From the NCBI RefSeq assembly GCF_900091955.1, contig NZ_FMDF01000175.1, positions 1 to 64,000 of the forward strand: a DNA stretch of 64,000 bases, written 5' to 3'. The stretch comes from Streptomyces sp. Ncost-T10-10d. Lineage in GTDB: Bacteria > Actinomycetota > Actinomycetes > Streptomycetales > Streptomycetaceae. Numbering within the stretch: position 1 is the stretch's first letter; every line of letters begins with the position of its first letter. Below, piece by piece: positions 1 through 8,873 of the stretch. The notes under the pieces were generated by a model. That model was given only the letters and a program-made list of their open reading frames with translations, did no database searches and had not been told where the DNA came from. A program made the position numbers and the translations under genes.

Positions 1-321
1 TTCCAACCTTACCAGACTCTTTTTCGTTCCGTTTCCGGTCCGAATTTGAATTCCGGTGGCCTTTGGAGTGGCCTTGCCTTTCGGCTGACTCGACTTTACC
101 AGAAACATTCAGCCGAGTTAATCGACTGCGCGATTCAGAAATAAGAGAATCAATGGCTCTGCGGAAATTCAATTTCCGGTGAGAGCGAGGAAGACACTAA
201 CTGTTGGGATCGGACCTGTCCAGTCCGACGCAACCGTTAAAATCTACCTCCCCTCGCCGACCATGTCAACGGTCTTGCGGGGCGAAGAGGAGACTAGCAG
301 GTCAGCGGGGGCGTACGCACA
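1..321. other. AT-richer intergenic region, no gene
   Basis: I support no gene here. The first 290 bases are clearly poorer in G+C than the rest of the window. They carry several short inverted repeats: arms at 81-88 and 109-116, a 17-base palindrome at 162-178 (cggaaattcaatttccg), and a small hairpin with 6-base arms at 210-215 and 223-228. Its role is unknown. It lies downstream of the SpoIIM-like gene on the minus strand, so part could be terminator or a promoter for a gene left of the window. Confidence 0.5.
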
Positions 322-1329
322 TCAGGCAGCGACCGGGAGCTCGGAACTGCGCTCCGTGGGATCGACGTCGCCCCGGTCGCCTGCTCGCGCTGCTCGGCCG
401 CCCAGGATGTAGACGTACGCGAGGAAGGCCAGCTCGGCTGCGATCCCGATGGTGATGCGCCCCCAGGTCGGGAGATCGGAGGGGGTGACGAAGCCTTCGA
501 TGACGCCTGAGACGAACAGGACCAGTGCGAGGCCGATGGCCATGCCGATGGCGGCCCGGCCCTGTTGGGCGAGGGCTGAGCGGCGGGTGCGCGGGCCCGG
601 GTCGATGACCGTCCAGCCCAGGCGCAGGCCCGTACCCGCTGCGACAAAGACGGCAGTGAGTTCGAGCAGACCGTGCGGGAGAACCAACCCCAGGAAGGTG
701 TCGAGCCGTCCGGCTGAGGACATCAGGCCGAGGCCGACGCCAAGGTTGAGCACGTTGAGGAAGAGGATCCAGATCACCGGGATGCCGAGGAACGCTCCCA
801 GGACCAGGCACATGGCTGCGGCCTGAGCGTTGTTCGTCCATACCTGGGCGGCGAACGATGCGGCCGGGTGGCTGGAGTAATAGGTCTCGTACTCCCCGCC
901 CGGGCTGGTCAGGCGGCGGAGGTCGTCCGGAGCCGCGATGGCCGACTGGACTTCCGGATGCGTGCCGATCCACCAGCCGATGACTGCGGCCAGCAGCGTG
1001 GAGAGAACGGCCGTGGGTACCCACCAATGCCTGGACCGGTAGACGGCGGCGGGGAAGCCGGCGGTCAGGAAGCGTGTGGCGTCTCGCCAGGAGGCTCGGC
1101 GGGTGCCTGTGACCGTGGCTCGGGCACGGGCCACGAGCTGGGTGAGGCGCGCGGTGAGCATCGGGTCCGGGGCGCTGGACTGGAGGAGGGAGAGATGGGT
1201 GGCCGTGCGCTGGTAGAGCTCGACAAGTTCGTCGGCTTCCGCGCCGGTGAGCCGACGCCCGCGGTGCAGGAGATGGTCCAGGCGGTCCCACTCGGTGCGG
1301 TGGGTGGTCACGAAGACATCGAGGTCCAT
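322..1329 (-). CDS. SpoIIM-like (stage II sporulation protein M family) integral membrane protein
   Basis: A 335-residue membrane protein of the SpoIIM/DUF95 family. The N-terminal 100 residues are soluble and helical. Hydrophobic segments follow at about 103-122, 168-203, 211-238, 258-281 and 292-310. The family-typical LPHGLLEL stretch is at 217-224. In Firmicutes SpoIIM helps remodel septal peptidoglycan during engulfment; actinobacterial homologues are common but their role is not established. The ATG at 1329 was chosen because family similarity starts at MDLDVF, although the frame stays open far upstream. It is divergent from the RDD gene at 1450, a pairing I remember as common in Streptomyces, so both probably share the 120-base promoter region between them. 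Confidence 0.88.
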   Translation of the reverse strand: MDLDVFVTTHRTEWDRLDHLLHRGRRLTGAEADELVELYQRTATHLSLLQSSAPDPMLTARLTQLVARARATVTGTRRASWRDATRFLTAGFPAAVYRSRHWWVPTAVLSTLLAAVIGWWIGTHPEVQSAIAAPDDLRRLTSPGGEYETYYSSHPAASFAAQVWTNNAQAAAMCLVLGAFLGIPVIWILFLNVLNLGVGLGLMSSAGRLDTFLGLVLPHGLLELTAVFVAAGTGLRLGWTVIDPGPRTRRSALAQQGRAAIGMAIGLALVLFVSGVIEGFVTPSDLPTWGRITIGIAAELAFLAYVYILGGRAARAGDRGDVDPTERSSELPVAA

Positions 1330-1449
1330 GGTCGGCTGCTGCTCCAGGCATGGGTGCGTACGGGTTCGTACTACGGCGGCGCGCTGCGGGTCAGCTTGGC
1401 AGACTGAGGTCCCGAGGGGCAGGGAAGATCGGCGAAGGATGGGGCGGCG

Positions 1450-2358
1450 ATGAGTGAGCTCGTGACCGGGGACGCGGTCGTGCTGGGGCTGCGTCCGGCG
1501 AAATTGCCCAGTCGAGCGCTGGCGCTGGCCATCGATCTTGCCGTGGTGGGGGCGGCGTTCGTTCTGGTGTCGATCGGGTTGGCCATTGCGACGGCGACGC
1601 TGGATGACGCGGCACTTGCGGCCGTATCGGTCGCGTCCTTTCTGCTGGTGCTGGTGGGCGGGCCGATCGCGGTGGAGACACTCAGCCATGGCCGTTCGCT
1701 GGGGAAGCTGGCGTGCGGACTGCGGGTGGTCCGGGACGACGGGGGGCCGATCCGTTTCCGGCATGCGCTGGTGCGCGGGGCCATGGGGATCGTCGAGATT
1801 CTGATGACGCTCGGGGTTGTCGCCTGTATCGCCTCGCTGGTGTCGGCGCGGGGGCGGCGGCTCGGTGATGTGTTCGCGGGGACGCTTGTCGTACGGGAAC
1901 GAGTGTCGGCGGGACGAGTCGCCGCTGTGCCCCCTCCACCGCCGTGGCTCGTCGGGCGGTTCTCGGGGCTGGATCTGTCGGCGGTGCCGGACGGTCTGTG
2001 GCTGGCGATACGCCAGTACCTGACGCGGATGCATCAGCTCGACGTGCAGGTGGGCCGGTCGATGGCGGAGCGGCTGGCTGTGGAGCTGGCGACGAGGACC
2101 GGGGTTCCGGTGCCCGAGGGGGTACCCGCCGGGGCGTATCTGGCAGCGGTGGTGAACGAGCGGCAGGCGCGGGATGCGCGGCGGGTGTTCGTCGCTGCGC
2201 AGACGGGGAGCGGGGTACTGGCGGGTGGGGCTGTTGCTTCCGCGCCGGTGGGATCCGGGCCGTCCGTGGGAGGTGTGGGGGCGGGTGTTCCCGTGGTCCC
2301 GGCAGTGGAGGAGGGCGGGGCAGCCCCCGCTGCGACGGGATTCGCGCCGCCTGCCTAG
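1450..2358 (+). CDS. RDD family membrane protein
   Basis: A 302-residue protein with an N-terminal RDD domain: arginine at about 22 in PSRALALAIDL, aspartate 29, and a second conserved aspartate at 140 in GRRLGDVFAGTLVV. Hydrophobic segments lie at about 25-48, 56-76 and 108-131. The C-terminal 150 residues are soluble and end in a Gly/Ala/Val-rich low-complexity tail. RDD proteins are small membrane proteins of mostly unknown, possibly transport-related, function. The gene is divergent from the SpoIIM-like gene. Its TAG stop overlaps the stop of the convergent gene in one CTAG tetranucleotide (2355-2358). Confidence 0.9.
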   Translation: MSELVTGDAVVLGLRPAKLPSRALALAIDLAVVGAAFVLVSIGLAIATATLDDAALAAVSVASFLLVLVGGPIAVETLSHGRSLGKLACGLRVVRDDGGPIRFRHALVRGAMGIVEILMTLGVVACIASLVSARGRRLGDVFAGTLVVRERVSAGRVAAVPPPPPWLVGRFSGLDLSAVPDGLWLAIRQYLTRMHQLDVQVGRSMAERLAVELATRTGVPVPEGVPAGAYLAAVVNERQARDARRVFVAAQTGSGVLAGGAVASAPVGSGPSVGGVGAGVPVVPAVEEGGAAPAATGFAPPA

Positions 2359-2966
2359 CGAGGCGAGGGCGGGGACTCCAGGTCTTCGAGCTCGATTCCC
2401 GGGGCCGACAGGACCACGTCGCCGGCGATGTGAATGGTGTGCTGCTCGCCGGTGTCCAGGGCGCTGACCTGGTATTCGTCCACCGTCAGAGGGCCGTTGT
2501 CAGTGGCGTGCGCTTCACTGTTGACCAAGGCCCAGGACTGGTCGACGGTGCGGGGAGCAAGGACGGGGTCCGTGAAGGCGACCAGGCGGACGCGGGTCGC
2601 GGGGGAATCGGGGGTGAGACGCAACAGGCGTGAGGTCGCAATGAGGAATGCGGGGGATGTGCCGGTGAAGGCGTGGGCGCGCGCATTGCCTTCGGTGGCA
2701 TGAGTACCGGTCGGGTCGGTACGGACCCAGGTGACGCCTTCGAGGGCGGCGCCGCGGACCTGCCAGCTCGCGGCGTGAAGTTCGAGCCGGATGGGGCGGC
2801 CCAGTTCGTCGAGGGTGAGGTCGACGGAACCGAGGTGGTCGCCGGAAGGGGCGGTGGTCTGGGAGACGTAACGCCAGCCGGAGGGGCCGGGGGCGCACTG
2901 GAAGTGTTCTTCGCCGAGGAGGGTGTGATCGTGAAGATCATGGAGCGAATATCGGCCGCGGGGCAT
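2355..2966 (-). CDS. conserved hypothetical protein
   Basis: A 203-residue soluble protein with no signal peptide or membrane segment. I cannot place it in a named family, though similar proteins seem widespread in Streptomyces. It has the mixed hydrophobic/polar pattern of a beta-rich domain and no obvious catalytic motif. The ATG at 2966 is preceded by GAAGGA at suitable spacing. It lies downstream of ahcY on the same strand but is separated from it by a strong hairpin (3010-3042), so it is probably transcribed on its own. Confidence 0.75.
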   Translation of the reverse strand: MPRGRYSLHDLHDHTLLGEEHFQCAPGPSGWRYVSQTTAPSGDHLGSVDLTLDELGRPIRLELHAASWQVRGAALEGVTWVRTDPTGTHATEGNARAHAFTGTSPAFLIATSRLLRLTPDSPATRVRLVAFTDPVLAPRTVDQSWALVNSEAHATDNGPLTVDEYQVSALDTGEQHTIHIAGDVVLSAPGIELEDLESPPSPR

Positions 2967-3009
2967 GGGGTCCTTCGAGGTTCCTCGGGCTGAGCGGGTG
3001 CGGTACGGG

Positions 3010-3042
3010 GCAGGCCCCCGACACGGGGGTGCGGGGGCCTGC
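3010..3042 (-). terminator. hairpin terminator downstream of ahcY
   Basis: A perfect 10-bp stem (gcaggccccc at 3010-3019 pairing with gggggcctgc at 3033-3042) around a 13-base loop, about 90 bases past the ahcY stop. There is no U-tract, as is usual in Streptomyces. Confidence 0.65.
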
Positions 3043-3130
3043 GCTCGTAGCTGCTGCTGAGGCTGTTCCGTCCGTCAGCGGCCGGTCGTCACTGACCGGT
3101 GGTGACGTGCACGGTCGCCGGCGGGCGGGA

Positions 3131-4588
3131 TCAGTAGCGGTAGTGGTCGGGCTTGTACGGGCCTTCGACCTCGACGCCGATGTAGGCGGCCTGCTCGGGG
3201 CGGAGCGTCGTGAGCTTCACGCCGAGCGCGTCGAGGTGGAGGCGGGCAACCTTCTCGTCGAGGTGCTTGGGCAGCACGTAGACGTCGGTCGGGTACTCCT
3301 CGGGCTTGGTGAACAGCTCGATCTGGGCCAGGGTCTGGTCCGCGAACGAGTTGGACATGACGAACGAGGGGTGGCCGGTGGCGTTGCCCAGGTTCAGCAG
3401 GCGGCCCTCGGACAGCACGATGAGGACCTTGCCGTCGGGGAACGTCCAGGTGTGGACCTGCGGCTTGACTTCGTCCTTGACGATGCCGTCGATCTTCGCC
3501 AGGCCGGCCATGTCGATCTCGTTGTCGAAGTGGCCGATGTTCCCGACGATGGCCTGGTGCTTCATCTTGGCCATGTCGGCAGCCATGATGATGTCCTTGT
3601 TGCCCGTCGTGGTGACGAAGATGTCGGCCTGGGACACGACGTCGTCGAGCGTGGCGACCTGGTAGCCGTCCATCGCCGCCTGCAGGGCGCAGATGGGGTC
3701 GATCTCGGTGATGATGACGCGGGCGCCCTGGCCGCGCAGGGACTCCGCGCAGCCCTTGCCCACGTCGCCGTAGCCGCAGACGACGGCGGTCTTGCCGCCG
3801 ATGAGCACGTCGGTGGCACGGTTGATGCCGTCGATCAGGGAGTGGCGGCAGCCGTACTTGTTGTCGAACTTGGACTTGGTGACGGCGTCATTGACGTTGA
3901 TCGCCGGGAAGAGGAGGGTGCCGTCGCGGTGCATCTCGTACAGCCGGTGCACACCGGTCGTGGTCTCTTCGGTGACGCCGCGGATCTCGGACGCCAGCTG
4001 GGTCCACTTCTGCGGGGACTCGCCGAGGGTGCGGTTCAGCAGGGTGAGGATGTGGCCGTACTCCTCGCTGTCCGCGGTCGACGGGTCCGGGGCCGCGCCG
4101 GCCTTCTCGAACTCGACTCCCTTGTGGACGAGGAGGGTGGCGTCACCACCGTCGTCGAGGATCATGTTCGGGCCGCCGGTGGGGGCGTTCGGCCAGGTCA
4201 GCGCCTGCTCCGTGCACCACCAGTACTCTTCGAGCGTCTCGCCCTTCCAGGCGAAGACCGGGACGCCCGCAGGGGCGTCCGGGGTGCCCTTCGGGCCGAC
4301 GGCGATGGCCGCGGCGGCGTGGTCCTGGGTGGAGAAGATGTTGCAGGAGGCCCAGCGGACCTCTGCGCCGAGGGCCACCAGGGTCTCGATCAGCACGGCC
4401 GTCTGCACGGTCATGTGCAGCGAACCGGTGATGCGGGCGCCCGCCAGCGGCTGCGCGGCGGCGTACTCCTTGCGGATCGACATCAGGCCGGGCATCTCGT
4501 GCTCGGCGAGGGTGATCTCCTTGCGGCCGAACGCCGCGAGGGAGAGGTCTGCGACCTTGAAGTCCTGTCGATTGGCGACCGTCGTCAT
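3131..4588 (-). CDS. ahcY: adenosylhomocysteinase (S-adenosyl-L-homocysteine hydrolase)
   Basis: A 485-residue cytosolic enzyme that reversibly hydrolyses S-adenosylhomocysteine to adenosine and homocysteine, relieving product inhibition of SAM-dependent methyltransferases. Visible features are the substrate-site GSLHMTVQTA around residues 56-64, DDGGD at 145-149, the NAD-binding loop CGYGDVGKGC at 271-280 and the family-typical C-terminus ending KPDHYRY. The ATG at 4588 gives the expected length and has GAGGAG just upstream; the open frame extends 50 codons further without homology. It is monocistronic in appearance, with a structured 300-base leader and a downstream hairpin. Confidence 0.97.
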   Translation of the reverse strand: MTTVANRQDFKVADLSLAAFGRKEITLAEHEMPGLMSIRKEYAAAQPLAGARITGSLHMTVQTAVLIETLVALGAEVRWASCNIFSTQDHAAAAIAVGPKGTPDAPAGVPVFAWKGETLEEYWWCTEQALTWPNAPTGGPNMILDDGGDATLLVHKGVEFEKAGAAPDPSTADSEEYGHILTLLNRTLGESPQKWTQLASEIRGVTEETTTGVHRLYEMHRDGTLLFPAINVNDAVTKSKFDNKYGCRHSLIDGINRATDVLIGGKTAVVCGYGDVGKGCAESLRGQGARVIITEIDPICALQAAMDGYQVATLDDVVSQADIFVTTTGNKDIIMAADMAKMKHQAIVGNIGHFDNEIDMAGLAKIDGIVKDEVKPQVHTWTFPDGKVLIVLSEGRLLNLGNATGHPSFVMSNSFADQTLAQIELFTKPEEYPTDVYVLPKHLDEKVARLHLDALGVKLTTLRPEQAAYIGVEVEGPYKPDHYRY

Positions 4589-4886
4589 AACGGGCTGCTC
4601 CTCGTGATGGGTGTCGAGGTGGGCACGGCTGGCTCTGCGGCGCGGCGGGCACACGAATGCCCGGGCGCTCGCAGCGCAGTCCGTCGGAGGCCCTCTCTCC
4701 CTCGGCCGGTCCCCGTATGAGGACCGATCGACCGCCATCAGCAGCGACGTCTGACACTGCGATCGAATCTACACCGACCGGCCCAGTCGCTCCCAGCCCG
4801 CCCTGGACAGCGAGTGGCTGGGAGAGCAATGCCGGGAGCGGGCGGGAGGGGCTGCCGGCGGCGGCTGGGAGATGTACGTGAGTGGG
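4589..4886 (-). promoter_or_regulatory. ahcY upstream region with small hairpins
   Basis: This is the roughly 300-base interval between ahcY and the CDF transporter gene and must hold the ahcY promoter. Read in the ahcY direction it contains a small hairpin (ggtcc/ggacc arms, about 4708-4725) and another (gggca/tgccc arms, about 4646-4661). I compared it with the S-adenosylhomocysteine riboswitch as I remember it and found no convincing match. No clear -35/-10 pair stands out. Confidence 0.35.
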
Positions 4887-5909
4887 TCAGTGGCCGGAAT
4901 CCGTCGACGTGTCCGGGGTTCCGTCGGGGGTCGTGCGGGGAGCGTTGCCGGGCGCTCCACCTGGGGCCTTGCCGGGGTTGGTGCCTGCTGCGGCAGCGGC
5001 CTCGCTGTAGATGTCCGGTTCCAGATAGATGACCCGGGCGATCGGGACGGCTGCGCGGATGCGGGTCTCGGCAGCGTTGATGGCGTTGGCCACTTCGGTG
5101 GCCGTGTCATCGTGCTGCACCGCGATCTTGGCGGCGACCAGCAGCTCTTCCGGGCCGAGGTGGAGCGTACGCATGTGGATGACGGCCGTGACCGTGTCGC
5201 CGTCGACGACTGCGGCCTTGATCTTCTCGACCTGGTCGGCGCCGGCGGCCTCGCCGAGCAGCAGGGACTTCGTCTCGGCGGCGAGCACGACAGCGATGAC
5301 GATCAGCAGGACACCGATGCAGAGAGTGCCGATTCCGTCCCAGACGCCGTTGCCGGTCCCGAGGGCCAGGCCGACACCTGCGAGGGCGAGGACCAGACCG
5401 ATCAGCGCACCGAAGTCTTCCAGGAGGACGACGGGAAGCTCGGGGGCCTTCGCACGACGGATGAACTCCTTCCACGAGAGCGATCCGCGGGTCTCGTTGG
5501 ACTCCTTGATGGCCGTGCGGAAGGAGAAACCCTCGGCGATGATCGCGAAGATCAGCACACCGACCGGCCAGTACCACGCCTCGATCTCGTGCGGGTGCTT
5601 GATCTTCTCGTAGCCCTCGTACACCGCGAACATGCCACCGACCGAGAACAGCACGATGGAGACGAGGAAGGCGTAGATGTAGCGCTCGCGGCCGTAGCCG
5701 AAGGGGTGCTGGGGGGTGGCCTCGCGCTGGGCCTTCTTGCCGCCGAGCAGCAGCAGTCCCTGGTTGCCCGAGTCCGCGAGCGAGTGGACGCTCTCCGCGA
5801 GCATCGACGACGAGCCACTGAACAGGAACGCCACGAATTTGGCCACTGCGATCGCGAGGTTGGCGCCGAGTGCCGCCACGATCGCCTTGGTTCCGCCTGA
5901 CGCACTCAT
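4887..5909 (-). CDS. cation diffusion facilitator (CDF) family transporter
   Basis: A 340-residue cytoplasmic-membrane transporter expected to export divalent metal ions (Zn, Co, Mn or Fe) by proton antiport. Near residue 40 it has the CDF signature MLAESVHSLADSGNQ with the HxxxD metal site, and a second acidic/transmembrane motif in LLEDFGALIGL. About six membrane segments are visible, followed by a cytosolic C-terminal domain and an Ala/Pro/Gly/Thr-rich tail. The ATG at 5909 (MSASGG) was preferred; the upstream open frame would run into the 3' end of manA. The metal cannot be told from sequence alone. Confidence 0.92.
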   Translation of the reverse strand: MSASGGTKAIVAALGANLAIAVAKFVAFLFSGSSSMLAESVHSLADSGNQGLLLLGGKKAQREATPQHPFGYGRERYIYAFLVSIVLFSVGGMFAVYEGYEKIKHPHEIEAWYWPVGVLIFAIIAEGFSFRTAIKESNETRGSLSWKEFIRRAKAPELPVVLLEDFGALIGLVLALAGVGLALGTGNGVWDGIGTLCIGVLLIVIAVVLAAETKSLLLGEAAGADQVEKIKAAVVDGDTVTAVIHMRTLHLGPEELLVAAKIAVQHDDTATEVANAINAAETRIRAAVPIARVIYLEPDIYSEAAAAAGTNPGKAPGGAPGNAPRTTPDGTPDTSTDSGH

Positions 5910-5997
5910 GGGTGCCTGGTGTCCCTTCTTCGGTGCTGCGGCCCTGGCGCCGCGGTACGGCCGGACATTGTTGCAGCCAACTGGTGCGGACGGTGCC

Positions 5998-7179
5998 TCA
6001 GGCCACCACAGTGGCACGGAACAGAGTTCCCGTACCGGACACTTCGACCTTCTCGCCGGAGGGTACGAAGACCGAGGCCCCGGGGGTGAGACCGACCGTG
6101 CCCGCCTTCGGGGCGCCCGCGGTGCAGAGCAGGATCTGCGGGGTGCCCCTGGTCAGCTCGACGGGGTCGGCGCCGGGCGACAGGTCGAATCGCGAGAGCC
6201 GGAATTCGTCCACGGGCGTCTCATACAGCTCCTCGCCGGACGGGGACGCCTCGGGGCGCAGGACGCCGGGGTCGGTCGCCTCGAAGCGGACGATGCGCAG
6301 GAGTTCTGGCACGTCGATGTGCTTGGGCGTGAGTCCGCAGCGCAGCACATTGTCCGAGTTGGCCATGATCTCCACGCCGAGGCCGTCGAGGTAGGCGTGC
6401 GGCACACCCGCACCGAGGAACAGGGCTTCGCCGGGCTGGAGTTCCACGTAGTTCAGCAGCATCGCCGCGATGACACCGGGGTCGCCGGGGAAGTGATGGG
6501 CGATCCGGGCGTACGGGGCGTGGGCGCCGCCGAGGCGTTCGGCAGCAGCGGCCGCCAGATTCACCGTTTCGGCCATCTCCGCCGGGTCGGCGCTGAGGAT
6601 CGCGGTGAGGACCTCGCGCAGGGCTGCCTCTTCGGGGTGGGCGCCGAGGAGGTCGACGTATGGCTTGAGGGAGTCGACGCCGAGTGCCGCCATCGCCTCG
6701 GCGGCCTCGGTGGGCCTGCGGAAGCCGCACAGGCCGGCGAAGGGAGTGAGCGCGCAGATCAGCTCGGGCTTGTGGTTGGCGTCCTTGTACGTGCGGTGGG
6801 GTGCGTCGATCGGTACGGACCGGCGCTCCTCGTCCTCGTACCCCTGCTCTGCCTGTGCGAGATCGGGGTGGACCTGGAGAGAGAGTGGGGCGCCTGCGGC
6901 GAGCAGTTTGAGGAGAAAGGGCAGACGGGGGCCGAACTTTTCGACGGTGGCCCGGCCCAGTTCGCGCTCCGGGTCGGCGGCGATGACGTCGGTGAGCGGC
7001 TGCTCGGGGCCGGCCTCTCCGGCGCCGGTTGCACGGGTGAGGCGGGAGGGGGCTCCGGGGTGGGCGCCCATCCACATCTCGGCCTGGGGTTCGCCGGTGG
7101 GAGCGATGCCGAGCAGCTCGGGGATGGCGGTGGTGGAGCCCCAGGCGTAAGGGCGCACGGTGTTGGAGAGCCGGTCCAT
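5998..7179 (-). CDS. manA: mannose-6-phosphate isomerase, class I
   Basis: A 393-residue zinc enzyme that interconverts fructose-6-phosphate and mannose-6-phosphate, feeding GDP-mannose and mannosylated envelope molecules. The zinc/active-site stretches are visible: LQVHPDLAQAEQG, the glutamate in HKPELICALTPF, and GVPHAYL with its histidine. It belongs to a minus-strand run with the SIS-domain protein, the Trm112-like protein and the phosphomannomutase, so isomerase and mutase act in the same mannose pathway. The start has AAGGA seven bases upstream. Confidence 0.95.
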   Translation of the reverse strand: MDRLSNTVRPYAWGSTTAIPELLGIAPTGEPQAEMWMGAHPGAPSRLTRATGAGEAGPEQPLTDVIAADPERELGRATVEKFGPRLPFLLKLLAAGAPLSLQVHPDLAQAEQGYEDEERRSVPIDAPHRTYKDANHKPELICALTPFAGLCGFRRPTEAAEAMAALGVDSLKPYVDLLGAHPEEAALREVLTAILSADPAEMAETVNLAAAAAERLGGAHAPYARIAHHFPGDPGVIAAMLLNYVELQPGEALFLGAGVPHAYLDGLGVEIMANSDNVLRCGLTPKHIDVPELLRIVRFEATDPGVLRPEASPSGEELYETPVDEFRLSRFDLSPGADPVELTRGTPQILLCTAGAPKAGTVGLTPGASVFVPSGEKVEVSGTGTLFRATVVA

Positions 7180-7242
7180 GAGTTCGTCCTTGTGAGATGC
7201 GTGGATCGGGGGGGTGTGCGTGGCGCGGGTCGGCGCGGGCGG

Positions 7243-8379
7243 TCAGGCGCGGGCTGCCGAGGCAAGAGCCAGGTAGACGGCGGCGAAGTCGGTGACGGCG
7301 AGGAGCTCGGCGAGGGCTTCGAGTTCGGTGCCCTCGTCCGGTTCGAGCTCGCTGATCGCCGTGTCGTGGCCGAGGGCCAGTTCGCGGGCGGCGGGCCCGG
7401 CGCTCAGGCCGCCGGTGGGACGGTCGCGGAGCAGTACGACGCGGGCGTGCAGGGGCTCCGGCTCGTCGACCCGGTCGCGGAAGAAGTCGTCGGGGTCGGC
7501 CCCGGCGGCGAATGTGCCCGCCAGCAGTGCGCCGTGAGCGGGAAGCGCCTCGGGGAGTTCGGCGGCGAGGGCCGGGCGGCCGGACAGCTCGGCCAGGACG
7601 GCGGCGAACCTGCGGCCGACCGGGGCCGCGGCTTCGCCCTCCGTCCAGATGAGGGGCAGGCTGTCGGCGAGTTCGGCGGCGAGGGTCTTGGCCGGGTTGC
7701 TGTACGTGGCGATGGCAGGACCGCAGCGTTCCGCGGTGCGGTCGAGGCGGTCGGCGACGCCCTGCAGCGCCTCGGCGGGCGCGGTGACCAGGCCGACCCG
7801 GTCGAGCAGCGCGAGCAGCGGGGTGAACAGGGCCCAGAGCGTGCCGGGGCCCGCGGCCGATGTCTCGGCGTCGTACTCACCGTGCGGGGCGGAGGCCATC
7901 GGTACGACGAGTCCGTGCGCCCCGTCGATCGCCTCGCGCAGCGGTGATTGTCGGGGGGCGACCGCCACGACGCTGCAGCCGCGGCGGTACGCCTGCTCGG
8001 CGAGAAGGGAGAGGCCCGGCTCGGAACCGTCGGCCGTGACGATGAGCAGCAGGTCCACGGAGCCGGCCCAGCCGGGCAGCGTCCAGCGCATCGCGCCCGC
8101 GGCGGGGGCGACCCCGGTGGGGTGGATGCGGGTGACGGGCGCGGAGGCGCCTGCCAGGGCCGTGATCAGGTCGGCGACGCCGGACGCGGCGGTGCCGGAG
8201 CCCGCGACGAGTACGGCGCGGGGACGGCCCTCCGGGTTCAGTGCGGCGATCCCGGCCTCCGCCGCGTGCCGGGCGGCGGTACGGACCCGGGCCCCGGCCT
8301 CGGCGGCGCCGCGGAGCAGGCCGCGGCGGTCGGCTCGGGCCAGGGCTTCCGGGGCGTCGAGCAGCGACTCGTCGAGCAT
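7243..8379 (-). CDS. SIS domain-containing phosphosugar-binding protein
   Basis: A 378-residue cytosolic protein resembling the bifunctional phosphoglucose/phosphomannose isomerase group of SIS proteins. The first SIS half has RAVLVAGSGTAASGVADLI and later VDLLLIVTADGSEPGLS; a second, more diverged half follows. Its position between manA and the phosphomannomutase gene suggests a role in hexose-phosphate metabolism. Several residues usual in proven isomerases are hard to recognise, so binding or regulation is as possible as catalysis. GGAGGA lies about 10 bases before the ATG. Confidence 0.85.
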   Translation of the reverse strand: MLDESLLDAPEALARADRRGLLRGAAEAGARVRTAARHAAEAGIAALNPEGRPRAVLVAGSGTAASGVADLITALAGASAPVTRIHPTGVAPAAGAMRWTLPGWAGSVDLLLIVTADGSEPGLSLLAEQAYRRGCSVVAVAPRQSPLREAIDGAHGLVVPMASAPHGEYDAETSAAGPGTLWALFTPLLALLDRVGLVTAPAEALQGVADRLDRTAERCGPAIATYSNPAKTLAAELADSLPLIWTEGEAAAPVGRRFAAVLAELSGRPALAAELPEALPAHGALLAGTFAAGADPDDFFRDRVDEPEPLHARVVLLRDRPTGGLSAGPAARELALGHDTAISELEPDEGTELEALAELLAVTDFAAVYLALASAARA

Positions 8380-8420
8380 GGGGACGGTCCTCCGATCACG
8401 TGCTGATCACCGTGCGGGGC

Positions 8421-8470
8421 GCGGGGCGCGGACGCCGTTACGCGGGGCGCGGACGCCGTTACGCGGGGCG
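8421..8470. repeat. 21-bp tandem repeat, two copies plus a partial third
   Basis: The unit gcggggcgcggacgccgtta followed by c occurs at 8421-8441 and 8442-8462, and its first eight bases start again at 8463. The second copy includes the TAA stop of the Trm112-like gene, so the duplication copied the end of that gene into the short gap before the SIS-domain gene. It looks like a recent slippage or duplication event. Confidence 0.8.
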
Positions 8471-8641
8471 GCGGGCCTCGTCGACGAGGAGGACCGGAAT
8501 GCCGTCCCGTACCGGGTAGGCCAGGCGGCAATCCATGCCGGTGCAGACCAGCTCGGGGCTGTCGGCTGCCGACCGGTCGTCGAGCGGAGAGTGACAGGCC
8601 GGGCAGGCGAGGATCTCCAGAAGGCCGGCTTCGAGCGGCAT
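8459..8641 (-). CDS. Trm112 family protein
   Basis: A 60-residue zinc-ribbon-like protein. It has the Trm112 arrangement: LLEILACPACHSPL near the N-terminus, a second cysteine pair in CTGMDCRLAYPV and the ending DGIPVLLVDEAR. Eukaryotic and archaeal Trm112 activate methyltransferases; small bacterial members are often found beside cell-envelope or sugar genes and have no assigned role. Start at ATG 8641 (MPLEAG); the frame is open further upstream but without homology. It ends in TAA, rare in this genome, inside a 21-bp tandem repeat. Confidence 0.88.
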   Translation of the reverse strand: MPLEAGLLEILACPACHSPLDDRSAADSPELVCTGMDCRLAYPVRDGIPVLLVDEARRPA

Positions 8642-8873
8642 GGGGTGAGTCCCTTCAAGCATTCGAACAAGCGGTTCGGGCGACGTCAGCCTACCGCCGG
8701 GGTGCGGGGGGCGCGGCCCGGCCCGGGCCGGGGGCGGGCGCCTGCCGCGGGCCTGTTCCCCTACCCGCCTCATCGGACCGGCCCGGGCCGCCCCCGCTTC
8801 TCGAAGCTCCGGAGGAGCTGACATTGCCGGGTGGGCCGGAATCGCCGGAGTGGGCGGGACCGCCGGACTCGCC

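Noticed and set aside
3029..4720. 563-codon open frame on the plus strand opposite ahcY
   Set aside because: It is antisense to a clear enzyme gene. High G+C makes long spurious frames common, and the product has no homology.
4589..4760. S-adenosylhomocysteine riboswitch before ahcY
   Set aside because: Small hairpins exist, but the conserved core sequence as I remember it is not there; a covariance search would decide.
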